Origin: Pseudomonas frederiksbergensis
GTDB taxonomy: Bacteria > Pseudomonadota > Gammaproteobacteria > Pseudomonadales > Pseudomonadaceae
DNA length: 64,000 bases
Direction of reading: 5' to 3'
NCBI RefSeq assembly: GCF_003732275.1
Contig: NZ_MOBM01000038.1
Span: 1,020,679-1,084,678, forward strand
Part shown: in pieces, positions 19,085-27,992 of the stretch
Layout: each line of letters starts with the position of its first letter
Position numbering within the stretch: position 1 is the first letter of the stretch
Notes under the pieces: generated by a model
The model's database searches: none
What the model saw: only the letters and a program-made list of their open reading frames with translations
What the model was told of the DNA's origin: nothing
Translations under genes and position numbers: made by a program

Positions 19085-19482
19085 TCGGGGTGTTACTGGT
19101 CATTTTTGGCACGCGGGTGCCGTAAAACCGGGCATAAAGTGCCCATTTTCCTGCACGACTGCTAGTGTTGTTCGAGGCACATGCCGCGAGTTACGTGCCG
19201 ATGACCGAATATGTCGCAGCGCTGCAAGCACGGCCCTTGCCGCACTCGTTAAGCTGCGCAACGGATGAGCACCCGTAAAGGCATTGCCTGTTGCCTTGGC
19301 AGTCGTTTTTGCAGATGCCCATTCAATGGAAGGTGAATGTGACCTGAGTGTCTCGTCCAGCTTCACCCACCTGTCATCCTGTTTCCTCTGCCCGAGAATC
19401 AGGAACAGGGTGACGGATTGCCCCCGAAAGGGGTTTGCACGCGACGCTTCCATCAATAACAAGCCCAAGCGGAGTACCACAG
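19085..19482. promoter_or_regulatory. gene-free leader and promoter region of gdhB
   Basis: Nearly 400 bases without a convincing gene, between two divergent genes. The only structure noted is a short inverted repeat GGGCA-TAAAG-TGCCC at 19130-19144. The ribosome binding site GGAG is at 19471. No promoter box can be assigned with confidence. Confidence 0.35.
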
Positions 19483-22400
19483 ATGGCGTTCTTCACCGCA
19501 GCCAGCAAAGCCGACTTCCAGCACCAACTGCAAGCGGCACTGGCGCAGCACATCAGTGAACAGGCACTGCCACAAGTGGCGCTGTTCGCCGAACAATTCT
19601 TCGGCATTATTTCCCTGGACGAGCTGACCCAGCGTCGGCTGTCCGATCTCGCCGGCTGCACCCTTTCTGCGTGGCGCCTGCTTGAGCGCTTCGATCACGC
19701 GCATCCGCAAGTGCGCGTCTACAACCCCGATTACGAACGCCACGGCTGGCAGTCGACCCACACCGCGGTCGAAGTGCTGCACCACGACCTGCCGTTTCTG
19801 GTGGACTCGGTGCGCACCGAGCTGAACCGTCGCGGCTACAGCATTCATACCCTGCAAACCACTGTGCTGAGCGTGCGTCGCGGCAGCAAGGGCGAGCTGC
19901 TGGAAATCCTGCCCAAAGGCACCCAGGGCGAAGGCATTCTGCAAGAATCGCTGATGTACCTGGAAATCGACCGTTGCGCCAACACGGCCGAACTGAACGT
20001 CCTGACCAAAGAGCTGGAGCAGGTTCTCGGCGAAGTCCGCGTCGCGGTCGCCGATTTCGAACCGATGAAAGCCAAGGTCAAGGAGCTGATCGAAGGCATC
20101 GACAACAGCCAGTTCATCATCAACGCCGACGAAAAGTCCGAAATCAAGAGCTTCCTGGAATGGCTGGTGGGCAACCACTTCACCTTCCTGGGCTACGAAG
20201 AATTCGTGGTGGGCGAAGATCAGAACGGCGGTCACATCGAATATGACCAGAACTCGTTCCTCGGCCTGACCAAACTGCTGCGCGCCGGCCTGACCGTCGA
20301 CGATCTGCGCATCGAAGACTACGCCGTCAACTACCTGCGCGAACCGACGCCGCTGTCGTTCGCCAAGGCTGCACACCCAAGCCGTGTCCATCGTCCGGCG
20401 TACCCCGATTACGTGTCGATCCGCCAGATCGATGCCAATGGCAAAGTCGTTAAAGAATGCCGCTTCATGGGCCTGTATACCTCCTCGGTGTATGGCGAAA
20501 GCGTGCGGGTCATTCCTTACATCCGTCGCAAGGTCGAGATCATCGAACAGCGTTCGGGCTTCCAGGCCAAGGCTCACTTGGGCAAGGAACTGGCCCAGGT
20601 GCTTGAAGTGCTGCCGCGCGATGACTTGTTCCAGACCCCGGTGGACGAGCTGTTCACCACCGTGATGTCGATCGTGCAGATTCAGGAGCGCAACAAGATC
20701 CGCGTGTTCCTGCGCAAAGACCCGTACGGCCGTTTCTGCTACTGCCTGGCCTACGTGCCGCGCGACATCTACTCCACCGAAGTGCGCCAGAAGATCCAGC
20801 AAGTGCTGATGGATCGCCTGAAAGCCTCGGACTGCGAGTTCTGGACCTTCTTCTCCGAGTCCGTGCTGGCCCGTGTGCAACTGATTCTGCGGGTCGATCC
20901 GAAGAACCGTCTGGACATCGACCCGGTTCTGCTGGAAAAAGAAGTGGTGCAGGCCTGCCGCAGCTGGCAGGACGACTACGCGAGCCTGGTGGTCGAGAGC
21001 TTTGGCGAAGCCCAGGGCACCAACGTGCTGGCCGACTTCCCGAAAGGCTTCCCGGCCGGTTACCGCGAGCGTTTCGCAGCCCACTCGGCTGTGGTCGACA
21101 TGCAGCACCTGCTGAGCCTGAGCGAAAAAAATCCGCTGGTCATGAGCTTCTATCAGCCTCTGGCCCAGGTTTCCGGTCAGCGCATGCTGCACTGCAAGCT
21201 GTATCACGCCGATACGCCGCTGGCGTTGTCCGACGTGTTGCCGATCCTGGAAAACCTCGGCCTGCGCGTGCTGGGTGAGTTCCCGTATCGCCTGCGTCAC
21301 AACAATGGCCGCGAATTCTGGATTCATGACTTCGCGTTCACCGCCGCCGAAGGTCTGGAACTCGACATCCAGCAACTCAACGACACCTTGCAGGACGCTT
21401 TCGTCCACATCGTGCGTGGCGATGCCGAGAACGATGCATTCAACCGCCTGGTGCTGACCGCCGGCCTGCCATGGCGCGATGTGGCGCTGCTGCGTGCCTA
21501 CGCCCGTTACATGAAGCAGATCCGCCTGGGCTTCGACCTGGGTTACATCGCCAGCACCCTGAACAACCACACCGACATCGCTCGCGAGTTGACCCGGTTG
21601 TTCAAGACCCGTTTCTACCTGGCGCGCAAGCTGGCCAGTGATGATCTGGAAGACAAGCAGCAACGCCTGGAACACGCGATTCTGGCAGCACTGGACGATG
21701 TTCAGGTGCTGAACGAAGACCGCATCCTGCGTCGTTACCTGGACCTGATCAAAGCGACCCTGCGGACCAACTTCTACCAGACCGACGCCAACGGTCAGAA
21801 CAAGTCCTACTTCAGCTTCAAGTTCAACCCGCACCAGATTCCAGAGCTGCCGAAGCCGGTTCCGAAGTTCGAAATCTTCGTTTATTCGCCTCGCGTTGAA
21901 GGCGTACACCTGCGCTTCGGCAACGTTGCTCGCGGTGGTCTGCGCTGGTCCGACCGTGAAGAAGACTTCCGCACCGAAGTCCTGGGCCTGGTAAAAGCCC
22001 AGCAAGTGAAGAACTCGGTCATCGTACCGGTGGGTGCGAAGGGCGGCTTCCTGCCGCGTCGCCTGCCACTGGGCGGCAGCCGAGACGAGATCGCGGCCGA
22101 GGGCATCGCCTGCTACCGCATCTTCATCTCGGGCCTGTTGGACATCACCGACAACCTGAAAGACGGCGCGCTGGTACCGCCGGCCAACGTCGTGCGTCAT
22201 GACGACGATGACCCGTACCTGGTGGTGGCGGCGGACAAGGGCACTGCGACCTTCTCCGACATCGCCAACGGCATCGCCATCGACTACGGCTTCTGGCTCG
22301 GCGACGCCTTTGCGTCCGGCGGCTCGGCCGGTTACGACCACAAGAAAATGGGCATTACCGCCAAGGGCGCGTGGGTCGGCGTACAACGCCACTTCCGCGA

Positions 22401-24390
22401 GCGCGGCATCAATGTTCAGGAAGACAGCATCACGGTGGTGGGCGTCGGTGACATGGCCGGTGACGTGTTCGGTAACGGCTTGCTGATGTCCGAAAAGCTG
22501 CAACTGGTCGCTGCATTCAACCACCTGCACATCTTCATCGACCCGAACCCGGAGCCAGCCAACAGCTTCGCCGAACGTCAGCGTCTGTTCGACTTGCCGC
22601 GTTCGGCCTGGTCGGACTACGACACCAGCATCATGTCCGAAGGCGGCGGGATTTTCTCGCGCAGCGCAAAAAGCATCGCGATTTCCCCGCAGATGAAAGA
22701 GCGTTTCGACATTCAGGCTGACAAACTGACTCCAACCGAACTGCTGAATGCCTTGCTCAAGGCACCGGTGGATCTGTTGTGGAACGGCGGTATCGGTACG
22801 TACGTGAAAGCCAGCACCGAAAGCCACGCCGATGTCGGCGACAAGGCCAACGATGCACTGCGCGTGAACGGCAACGAACTGCGCTGCAAAGTCGTGGGCG
22901 AGGGCGGTAACCTCGGTATGACTCAGTTGGGTCGTGTCGAATTCGGCCTCAATGGCGGCGGTTCCAACACCGACTTCATCGACAACGCCGGTGGTGTGGA
23001 CTGCTCCGACCACGAAGTGAACATCAAGATCCTGCTGAACGAAGTGGTACACGCCGGTGACATGACCGACAAGCAACGTAACCAGTTGCTGGCGAGCATG
23101 ACCGACGAAGTCGGCAACCTGGTGCTCGGCAACAACTACAAGCAGACTCAGGCCCTGTCCCTGGCGGCACGCCGTGCCTTGCCGCGGATTGCCGAATACA
23201 AGCGTCTGATGAACGATCTGGAAGGCCGCGGCAAGCTGGATCGCGCCATCGAGTTCCTGCCGGCTGAAGAGGCGATCAACGAGCGCGTCGCGGCGGGCCA
23301 TGGCCTGACCCGTGCCGAGCTGTCGGTGCTGATCTCCTACAGCAAGATCGACCTCAAGGAAGCGCTGCTCAACTCCTTGGTGCCGGACGACGACTACCTG
23401 ACCCGCGACATGGAAACCGCTTTCCCGCCGACGCTGGTGAGCAAGTTCTCCGCCGCCATGCGCCGTCACCGTCTGAAGCGCGAAATCGTCAGCACCCAGA
23501 TCGCCAACGATCTGGTGAACCACATGGGCATCACCTTCGTTCAACGACTCAAAGAGTCGACCGGCATGAGCCCGGCGAATGTGGCCGGTGCTTACGTGAT
23601 CGTGCGTGACATCTTCCATCTCCCGCACTGGTTCCGTCAGATCGAAGCCTTGGACTACCAGGTCTCCGCTGATGTGCAACTGGAGCTGATGGATGAGCTG
23701 ATGCGTCTGGGCCGTCGCGCTACGCGCTGGTTCCTGCGCAGCCGTCGCAACGAGCAGAACGCTGCCCGTGACGTCGCACACTTCGGTCCGCATCTGGCCG
23801 CGTTGGGCCTCAAGCTCGACGAACTGCTGGAAGGCCCGACCCGCGAAGGCTGGCAGACCCGCTACCAGGCTTACGTCGCTGCTGGCGTGCCTGAGTTGCT
23901 GGCGCGCATGGTTGCAGGTACCACCCACCTGTACACCTTGTTGCCGATCATCGAAGCTTCGGACGTGACCGGCCAGAACGCAGCGGACGTGGCCAAGGCC
24001 TACTTCGCCGTGGGCAGTGCGCTGGACATCACCTGGTACCTGCAACAGATCAGCGCTCTGCCGGTTGAAAACAACTGGCAGGCCCTGGCCCGTGAGGCGT
24101 TCCGCGACGATGTCGACTGGCAACAACGTGCGATCACCATCTCCGTCCTGCAACAGGGCGACGGCACCCAGGACGTGGAAACACGCTTGGCGCTGTGGAT
24201 GGAAGAGCACGAAGGCATGATCGAACGCTGGCGCGCCATGCTGGTGGAAATCCGTGCCGCCAGCGGCACCGACTACGCCATGTACGCGGTGGCCAACCGC
24301 GAACTGCTGGACCTGGCGTTGAGCGGTCAAGCGGTGGTGCCTACCACTGCCAATATGACTGCCAGCGCCGAGCTGGAGCCGGCTGCCTGA
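19483..24390 (+). CDS. gdhB: NAD-dependent glutamate dehydrogenase, large 180-kDa class
   Basis: A 1635-residue protein converting L-glutamate and NAD to 2-oxoglutarate, ammonium and NADH; the main catabolic route for glutamate-family amino acids in pseudomonads. The N-terminal 700 residues are the regulatory ACT-like region (HDLPFLVDSVRTELNRRGY). The catalytic core begins near residue 810 with RGGLRWSDREEDFRTEVLGL, then PVGAKGGF around 850 and the dinucleotide-binding VVGVGDMAGDVFGNG around 985. The start at 19483 has GGAGTACCACAG before it; a longer in-frame start at 19435 lacks such a site. It is monocistronic, closed by a strong terminator. Confidence 0.95.
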   Translation: MAFFTAASKADFQHQLQAALAQHISEQALPQVALFAEQFFGIISLDELTQRRLSDLAGCTLSAWRLLERFDHAHPQVRVYNPDYERHGWQSTHTAVEVLHHDLPFLVDSVRTELNRRGYSIHTLQTTVLSVRRGSKGELLEILPKGTQGEGILQESLMYLEIDRCANTAELNVLTKELEQVLGEVRVAVADFEPMKAKVKELIEGIDNSQFIINADEKSEIKSFLEWLVGNHFTFLGYEEFVVGEDQNGGHIEYDQNSFLGLTKLLRAGLTVDDLRIEDYAVNYLREPTPLSFAKAAHPSRVHRPAYPDYVSIRQIDANGKVVKECRFMGLYTSSVYGESVRVIPYIRRKVEIIEQRSGFQAKAHLGKELAQVLEVLPRDDLFQTPVDELFTTVMSIVQIQERNKIRVFLRKDPYGRFCYCLAYVPRDIYSTEVRQKIQQVLMDRLKASDCEFWTFFSESVLARVQLILRVDPKNRLDIDPVLLEKEVVQACRSWQDDYASLVVESFGEAQGTNVLADFPKGFPAGYRERFAAHSAVVDMQHLLSLSEKNPLVMSFYQPLAQVSGQRMLHCKLYHADTPLALSDVLPILENLGLRVLGEFPYRLRHNNGREFWIHDFAFTAAEGLELDIQQLNDTLQDAFVHIVRGDAENDAFNRLVLTAGLPWRDVALLRAYARYMKQIRLGFDLGYIASTLNNHTDIARELTRLFKTRFYLARKLASDDLEDKQQRLEHAILAALDDVQVLNEDRILRRYLDLIKATLRTNFYQTDANGQNKSYFSFKFNPHQIPELPKPVPKFEIFVYSPRVEGVHLRFGNVARGGLRWSDREEDFRTEVLGLVKAQQVKNSVIVPVGAKGGFLPRRLPLGGSRDEIAAEGIACYRIFISGLLDITDNLKDGALVPPANVVRHDDDDPYLVVAADKGTATFSDIANGIAIDYGFWLGDAFASGGSAGYDHKKMGITAKGAWVGVQRHFRERGINVQEDSITVVGVGDMAGDVFGNGLLMSEKLQLVAAFNHLHIFIDPNPEPANSFAERQRLFDLPRSAWSDYDTSIMSEGGGIFSRSAKSIAISPQMKERFDIQADKLTPTELLNALLKAPVDLLWNGGIGTYVKASTESHADVGDKANDALRVNGNELRCKVVGEGGNLGMTQLGRVEFGLNGGGSNTDFIDNAGGVDCSDHEVNIKILLNEVVHAGDMTDKQRNQLLASMTDEVGNLVLGNNYKQTQALSLAARRALPRIAEYKRLMNDLEGRGKLDRAIEFLPAEEAINERVAAGHGLTRAELSVLISYSKIDLKEALLNSLVPDDDYLTRDMETAFPPTLVSKFSAAMRRHRLKREIVSTQIANDLVNHMGITFVQRLKESTGMSPANVAGAYVIVRDIFHLPHWFRQIEALDYQVSADVQLELMDELMRLGRRATRWFLRSRRNEQNAARDVAHFGPHLAALGLKLDELLEGPTREGWQTRYQAYVAAGVPELLARMVAGTTHLYTLLPIIEASDVTGQNAADVAKAYFAVGSALDITWYLQQISALPVENNWQALAREAFRDDVDWQQRAITISVLQQGDGTQDVETRLALWMEEHEGMIERWRAMLVEIRAASGTDYAMYAVANRELLDLALSGQAVVPTTANMTASAELEPAA

Positions 24391-24403
24391 TAGGCGTTGA
24401 ATG

Positions 24404-24440
24404 AAAAAGCCCTGTCTCGAAAGAGATGGGGCTTTTTTTT
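24404..24440 (+). terminator. rho-independent terminator of gdhB
   Basis: AAAAAGCCCTGTCTC pairs with GAGATGGGGCTTTTT across a GAAA loop and runs into eight T residues. A textbook terminator starting 13 bases after the stop. Confidence 0.93.
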
Positions 24441-24471
24441 GTCTGGAGGTTTTGTGAGGTCTGGTCGGGCC

Positions 24472-24556
24472 TCTTCGCGAGCAGGCTCGCTCCCACAGGT
24501 GACCGGATTCTTCCAGAAGAAAGCGATCTACTGTGGGAGCGAGCCTGCTCGCGATA
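24472..24556. repeat. palindromic repeat, family A
   Basis: TCTTCGCGAGCAGGCTCGCT at 24472 with the inverse copy GTGGGAGCGAGCCTGCTCGC ending at 24552. Between the gdhB terminator and the convergent cupin gene. Confidence 0.88.
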
Positions 24557-24580
24557 GGGCCATCAGCATCGCCTCAGCTA

Positions 24581-25000
24581 TTAGTTTTCCAAAGGAATCA
24601 ACACTTTCTCATCCGGAGCCAACACCATGAACACCAACAACTTGGCGGGTTGGGTAGCGCTGGCGTTCTTCGAAACCAGATGTTCCGACCCGGCCGGTTC
24701 GTACCAGAATTCGCCGGCCTTGTAGGTGATCGCTTTTTCACCTTTGACTTGCGAAATGATCTCCCCCGAAAGCACATAGGCCATGGCCGTGCCCTGGTGT
24801 TTATGGGCGATGGACGATTGGCCCGGCTCGTAATCGACTTCGATCATCAAGGCTTTTTTGCCGGGTGCGTTTTTCAGCATCTGGTCCTGCAGGACGGTGA
24901 CTTTTTCTGAAGGGGCTGCGGTGTCGTGGGCGAATGTCGGGGCTGAAACACTCAGCGTCAGGGCGGCGAGAGGGGCAGCAAAAAAACGAAGCGCATTCAT
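24581..25000 (-). CDS. exported cupin-domain protein
   Basis: A 139-residue protein with a signal peptide (MNALRFFAAPLAALTLSVSAPTFA) and a single small cupin barrel. Cupin motif 1 is AHKHQGTAMAYVLSGE, and motif 2 lies around GEFWYEPAGSEHLVSKN, giving His/Glu ligands for one metal. Such periplasmic single-domain cupins are usually of unknown function. It is monocistronic, with family C repeat DNA upstream (25111-25218). Confidence 0.82.
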   Translation of the reverse strand: MNALRFFAAPLAALTLSVSAPTFAHDTAAPSEKVTVLQDQMLKNAPGKKALMIEVDYEPGQSSIAHKHQGTAMAYVLSGEIISQVKGEKAITYKAGEFWYEPAGSEHLVSKNASATQPAKLLVFMVLAPDEKVLIPLEN

Positions 25001-25110
25001 GGTTGATTACCTGAGGTGGTGAGTCGTCAGGGAGCACAGTAAGCCGCGCTATCGGGCAATCAAACGGCCAATTTTCGGGAAGGCGAGGGGACCAATCAAG
25101 CAAGTCAAAA

Positions 25111-25218
25111 TCAAAAGATCGCAGCGTTCCGCAGCTCCTACAGAATTTGCGTCCGCCCGATGTTTCAAGGGTGCACGCGATTCCAATGTAGGAGCTGCGG
25201 AACGCTGCGATCTTTTGA
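25111..25218. repeat. palindromic repeat, family C, perfect 31-bp arms
   Basis: The arm 25111-25141 (beginning TCAAAAGATCGCAGCGTTCC) is mirrored without mismatch at 25188-25218. Against the other family C copies, both arms carry GTTCCGC in place of CTTCGGC. The change is compensated on each side, so pairing is conserved. It ends nine bases from the stop of the next minus-strand gene. Confidence 0.9.
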
Positions 25219-25226
25219 TCTTGCTT

Positions 25227-25520
25227 TTAAACGATTGGAAAGCTGTTGAAGTCGACGGCATTCGCCAGTCGGCTGTCGATCAGGCCGATGAAGCCTTGCA
25301 CTTCGGGGCAGTTGAAATGCGATTGCATGGCCGCTTCCGATTGCCAGCGGGCGCTGACCGTCCAGCGGGTGTCGTCCTCGGGGCAGCGGTCGACCATATA
25401 GGAGTCACAGCCCGGTAGTTCGCGCAGGGTGTCGACAATCTTTTGCAGTTGCTTACCCAGTTCGTCCGAGCGGCCGGCGGCAGCCTGCACCTTTACGGTG
25501 GTGATCACTTCGTTGGACAT
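25227..25520 (-). CDS. antibiotic biosynthesis monooxygenase (ABM) domain protein
   Basis: A 97-residue dimeric alpha-beta barrel type protein: it opens VITTVKVQAAAGRSDELGKQ, with GCDSYMVDRCPEDDTRWTVSARWQSEAAMQSHF in the middle. This is the YgiN/ABM-like fold, often a quinol monooxygenase or a stress-related enzyme with no metal. Residues alone do not fix its substrate. It stands alone on the minus strand. Confidence 0.8.
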   Translation of the reverse strand: MSNEVITTVKVQAAAGRSDELGKQLQKIVDTLRELPGCDSYMVDRCPEDDTRWTVSARWQSEAAMQSHFNCPEVQGFIGLIDSRLANAVDFNSFPIV

Positions 25521-25643
25521 TGCTCACACTCCTGAATCAGGCCGGACGAATCCTGCTCATTGAGGGATAACGCCCAATCAGGATAGGCCTGCACCCCCAG
25601 ACCGCCAATAGCCAATCGCCAGATAAAGCCGCAGACCAATCCC

Positions 25644-27077
25644 TCAGCCGAGCTGCTGCAAAATGTCCCTTAACCGGTCCAGGGCGATGTCGATGTCCAG
25701 GGTTTCGATCGCGCCGAACCCCAGGAAAAGCCCGGCCCGCGGCGCTTGCTGGTAAAAAAAGCCGTCCAGGGCATAGAGCCCCACTTCGACTTTTTTTGCC
25801 AATTCGATCACCAATGGAATATCGACCGGCACCTTACACAGCACCGCCATGTGGAATCCGGCCGTGGTCGGCACCGCTTCAAACCACGGCGAAAGATCGC
25901 CCGCCATGCGTGCCAGGATCCGTTCACGGCGCCCGGCGTAAATCGTATGGCAGCGCCGGATGTGCTTGAGCAGGCAGCCTTCGGCGATGAACTTGGCCAG
26001 TGCCCATTGGGGCAGGGTGGAGGTGTGCAAGTCGGTGAGCTGCTTGGCGCGGATCACCGCTTCGAGAATCGCCGGCGGCAAAATCGCGTAACCCAGCCGC
26101 AGTTCCGGCAACAAGGTCTTCGAGAAAGTGCCGACGTAGGCGACGATACCGCGCTCATCCAGGCTTTGCAGCGAGTCGGTGGGCCGGCCTTCATAGCGGA
26201 ATTCGCTGTCGTAATCGTCTTCGATAATGATCGCCCCCAGCTCGTATGCCCTTGCGAGCAGGGCTTCGCGCCGGGCCTGGCTCATGGGCATGCCCAAGGG
26301 GAACTGGTGGGACGGGGTGACGTAAATCAGCCGGGCGCCATCAGGAATGTGCTCGACCTGAATGCCTTGCGCATCCACCGGCACGCCGACCACCGTTGCG
26401 CCATGGCTCCCAAACAATAGACGTGCTGGCGGGTAACCGGGATCTTCCATGGCGACGAGGCTGCCCGGTTGGGTCAGCACCCGGGAAATCAGGTCCAGCG
26501 CCTGTTGCGCGCCGTTGCACACCACCACGTCTTCGTCCTGACAATTGACCCCGCGCGAAAACGCGATGTGCCGTGCGATCGCATTGCGCAGCGCCGGCAG
26601 GCCTTCGGGCAGGCTGTAGAAACCTTTGGAACCGGCAATCTGGCGCAAGGCATGGGAGGTGCAGCGGCGCCAATCGTCCTGCGGAAACTGGCCCTTGCTG
26701 GTGGCGCCACCGATGAACTCGTAACGCAACGAGCCTTCCAGCGTCGGGTGGCGCAAGAATGTCGGCAGGCTGCGCCAGCGTTCGATGACATCAAAGCTCG
26801 CCAGCTCCGAATGGCTCTGCTTGTGGACGATTTTTGCCGGACGGGCATTGACGTAAGTGCCCTTGCCGATCACCCCGGTGAGGAAGTTCTCATAGGTCAG
26901 TTGTGCATACGTGTCGGAAATGGTCTTGCGCGAAATCCCCAGTTGTTCGGCCAGCAAGCGGCTGGGCGGCAGCTGCGTCCCGGCTGTCAGGCGACCGGAC
27001 TCAATGGCATCGCGCAGTTGCCGGTACAACTGGCCTGCCAGGTCCTTGCGGCCGTTGATGACAACATGAAGTTCCAT
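25644..27077 (-). CDS. MocR-family PLP-dependent transcriptional regulator
   Basis: A 477-residue protein: a GntR-type winged helix at the N-terminus (LYRQLRDAIESGRLTAGTQL, then SRLLAEQLGISRKTISDTYAQL), a linker, and an aminotransferase-like domain with the PLP-binding lysine K320 in GTFSKTLLPEL and the Asp of EDDYDSEFRY. Such proteins are usually activators that sense PLP or amino compounds and act on a divergent neighbour. Here that neighbour is the AhpD-like gene at 27282. The start at 27077 has AGGAG about ten bases upstream; the longer frame to 27236 would cover the shared promoter. Confidence 0.9.
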   Translation of the reverse strand: MELHVVINGRKDLAGQLYRQLRDAIESGRLTAGTQLPPSRLLAEQLGISRKTISDTYAQLTYENFLTGVIGKGTYVNARPAKIVHKQSHSELASFDVIERWRSLPTFLRHPTLEGSLRYEFIGGATSKGQFPQDDWRRCTSHALRQIAGSKGFYSLPEGLPALRNAIARHIAFSRGVNCQDEDVVVCNGAQQALDLISRVLTQPGSLVAMEDPGYPPARLLFGSHGATVVGVPVDAQGIQVEHIPDGARLIYVTPSHQFPLGMPMSQARREALLARAYELGAIIIEDDYDSEFRYEGRPTDSLQSLDERGIVAYVGTFSKTLLPELRLGYAILPPAILEAVIRAKQLTDLHTSTLPQWALAKFIAEGCLLKHIRRCHTIYAGRRERILARMAGDLSPWFEAVPTTAGFHMAVLCKVPVDIPLVIELAKKVEVGLYALDGFFYQQAPRAGLFLGFGAIETLDIDIALDRLRDILQQLG

Positions 27078-27218
27078 ACCGGCGGGGCTCCTGGGCGGTT
27101 TAGGCGACTGTGCGTCGCGCCAGATTACCCGCATGAACGGCTGCGCAGAAGTTGCGTGGGCGAAAAACCTGCGATTGGCCTGCTGCCGGGCGGTCCATTG
27201 TTTTTTCGCTGAATTGGG

Positions 27219-27248
27219 TCTGTAACGCGGGTGCATCGGCGGCTAGTG
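27219..27248 (+). promoter_or_regulatory. candidate MocR-dependent promoter of the AhpD-like gene
   Basis: TCTGTAACGCG at 27219-27229 is followed by GGTGCAT and, 18 bases after CTGTAA, by TAGTGT. The 11-base first element is identical to one upstream of the nitrite/sulfite reductase gene at 36157, which lies near a different MocR regulon. The fit to a -35/-10 arrangement is inferred. Confidence 0.5.
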
Positions 27249-27281
27249 TGGAGGCACTGATCCGATCCACGAGGTCGCCCC

Positions 27282-27722
27282 ATGAACGCCCGTCTTGATT
27301 ACTACAGCGCATCCCCCAAAGCGATGAAAGCCATGATCGCCATGGAGGCCTTGACCCGCGATCTGAGCATTGAACCGGCCTTGCTGAACCTGATCAAAAT
27401 CCGCGCCTCGCAGCTCAATGGCTGCGCCTTTTGCACCGACATGCACTCGGTGGACGCGCGCCGCTTCGGTGAGAGCGATCGTCGGCTGTATGCGATCGTG
27501 GTCTGGCGCGACAGCAACTTCTTCAACCCTCGGGAGCGGGCGGCCCTGGCCTGGACCGAAGCGGTAACCCTGCTTTCGGAAAGCCACGTACCGGACGATG
27601 TTTACGCAGTGGCCCGGGAGCAGTTCAGCGAAGGTGAACTGGTCGACCTGACGATGGCCGTCAGCACCATCAATAGCTGGAATCGCCTGGCGGTGAGCTT
27701 TCGGCAAATGCCCAGCGGTTGA
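27282..27722 (+). CDS. carboxymuconolactone decarboxylase / AhpD-like protein
   Basis: A 146-residue protein with the AhpD active-site pattern CAFC-TDM-H: C48, C51 and H55, in LNGCAFCTDMHSVDARR. This points to thiol-based peroxidase or disulfide chemistry rather than lactone decarboxylation. It is divergent from a MocR regulator, an arrangement common in Pseudomonas, and probably controlled by it. The start at 27282 gives the usual N-terminus MNARLDYYSASP. Confidence 0.88.
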   Translation: MNARLDYYSASPKAMKAMIAMEALTRDLSIEPALLNLIKIRASQLNGCAFCTDMHSVDARRFGESDRRLYAIVVWRDSNFFNPRERAALAWTEAVTLLSESHVPDDVYAVAREQFSEGELVDLTMAVSTINSWNRLAVSFRQMPSG

Positions 27723-27738
27723 TTCAAGCGCAAACCCT

Positions 27739-27843
27739 GTAGGAGCTGCCGAAGGCTGCGATCTTTTGATCTTGCCCTTGCCTATACCCTCGATCAATCA
27801 ACAAAGCCAAAATCAAAAGATCGCAGCCTTCGGCAGTTCCTAC
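27739..27843. repeat. palindromic repeat, family C
   Basis: The arm 27739-27769 (GTAGGAGCTGCCGAAGGCTG onward) is mirrored at 27813-27843 with one mismatch (GCAGTTCC for GCAGCTCC). It follows the AhpD-like gene and could end its transcript. Confidence 0.87.
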
Positions 27844-27992
27844 GCACCGCCTTCGCGGGCAAGTCGGATCGCCGCACCGCTCGCTCCTGCAGGTATCAGG
27901 CAGTTGATTCAATTTTTACCCGGCTGTCACATCAGGTTCATGAACGATCAGCAGGATGAAACGTACAAGGACAGATCGACAGGGAGTCATCA

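Noticed and set aside
19453..24330. A 1625-codon open frame antisense to gdhB
   Set aside because: It mirrors gdhB almost end to end and arises from the strong third-position GC bias. It has no recognisable domain and no ribosome binding site.
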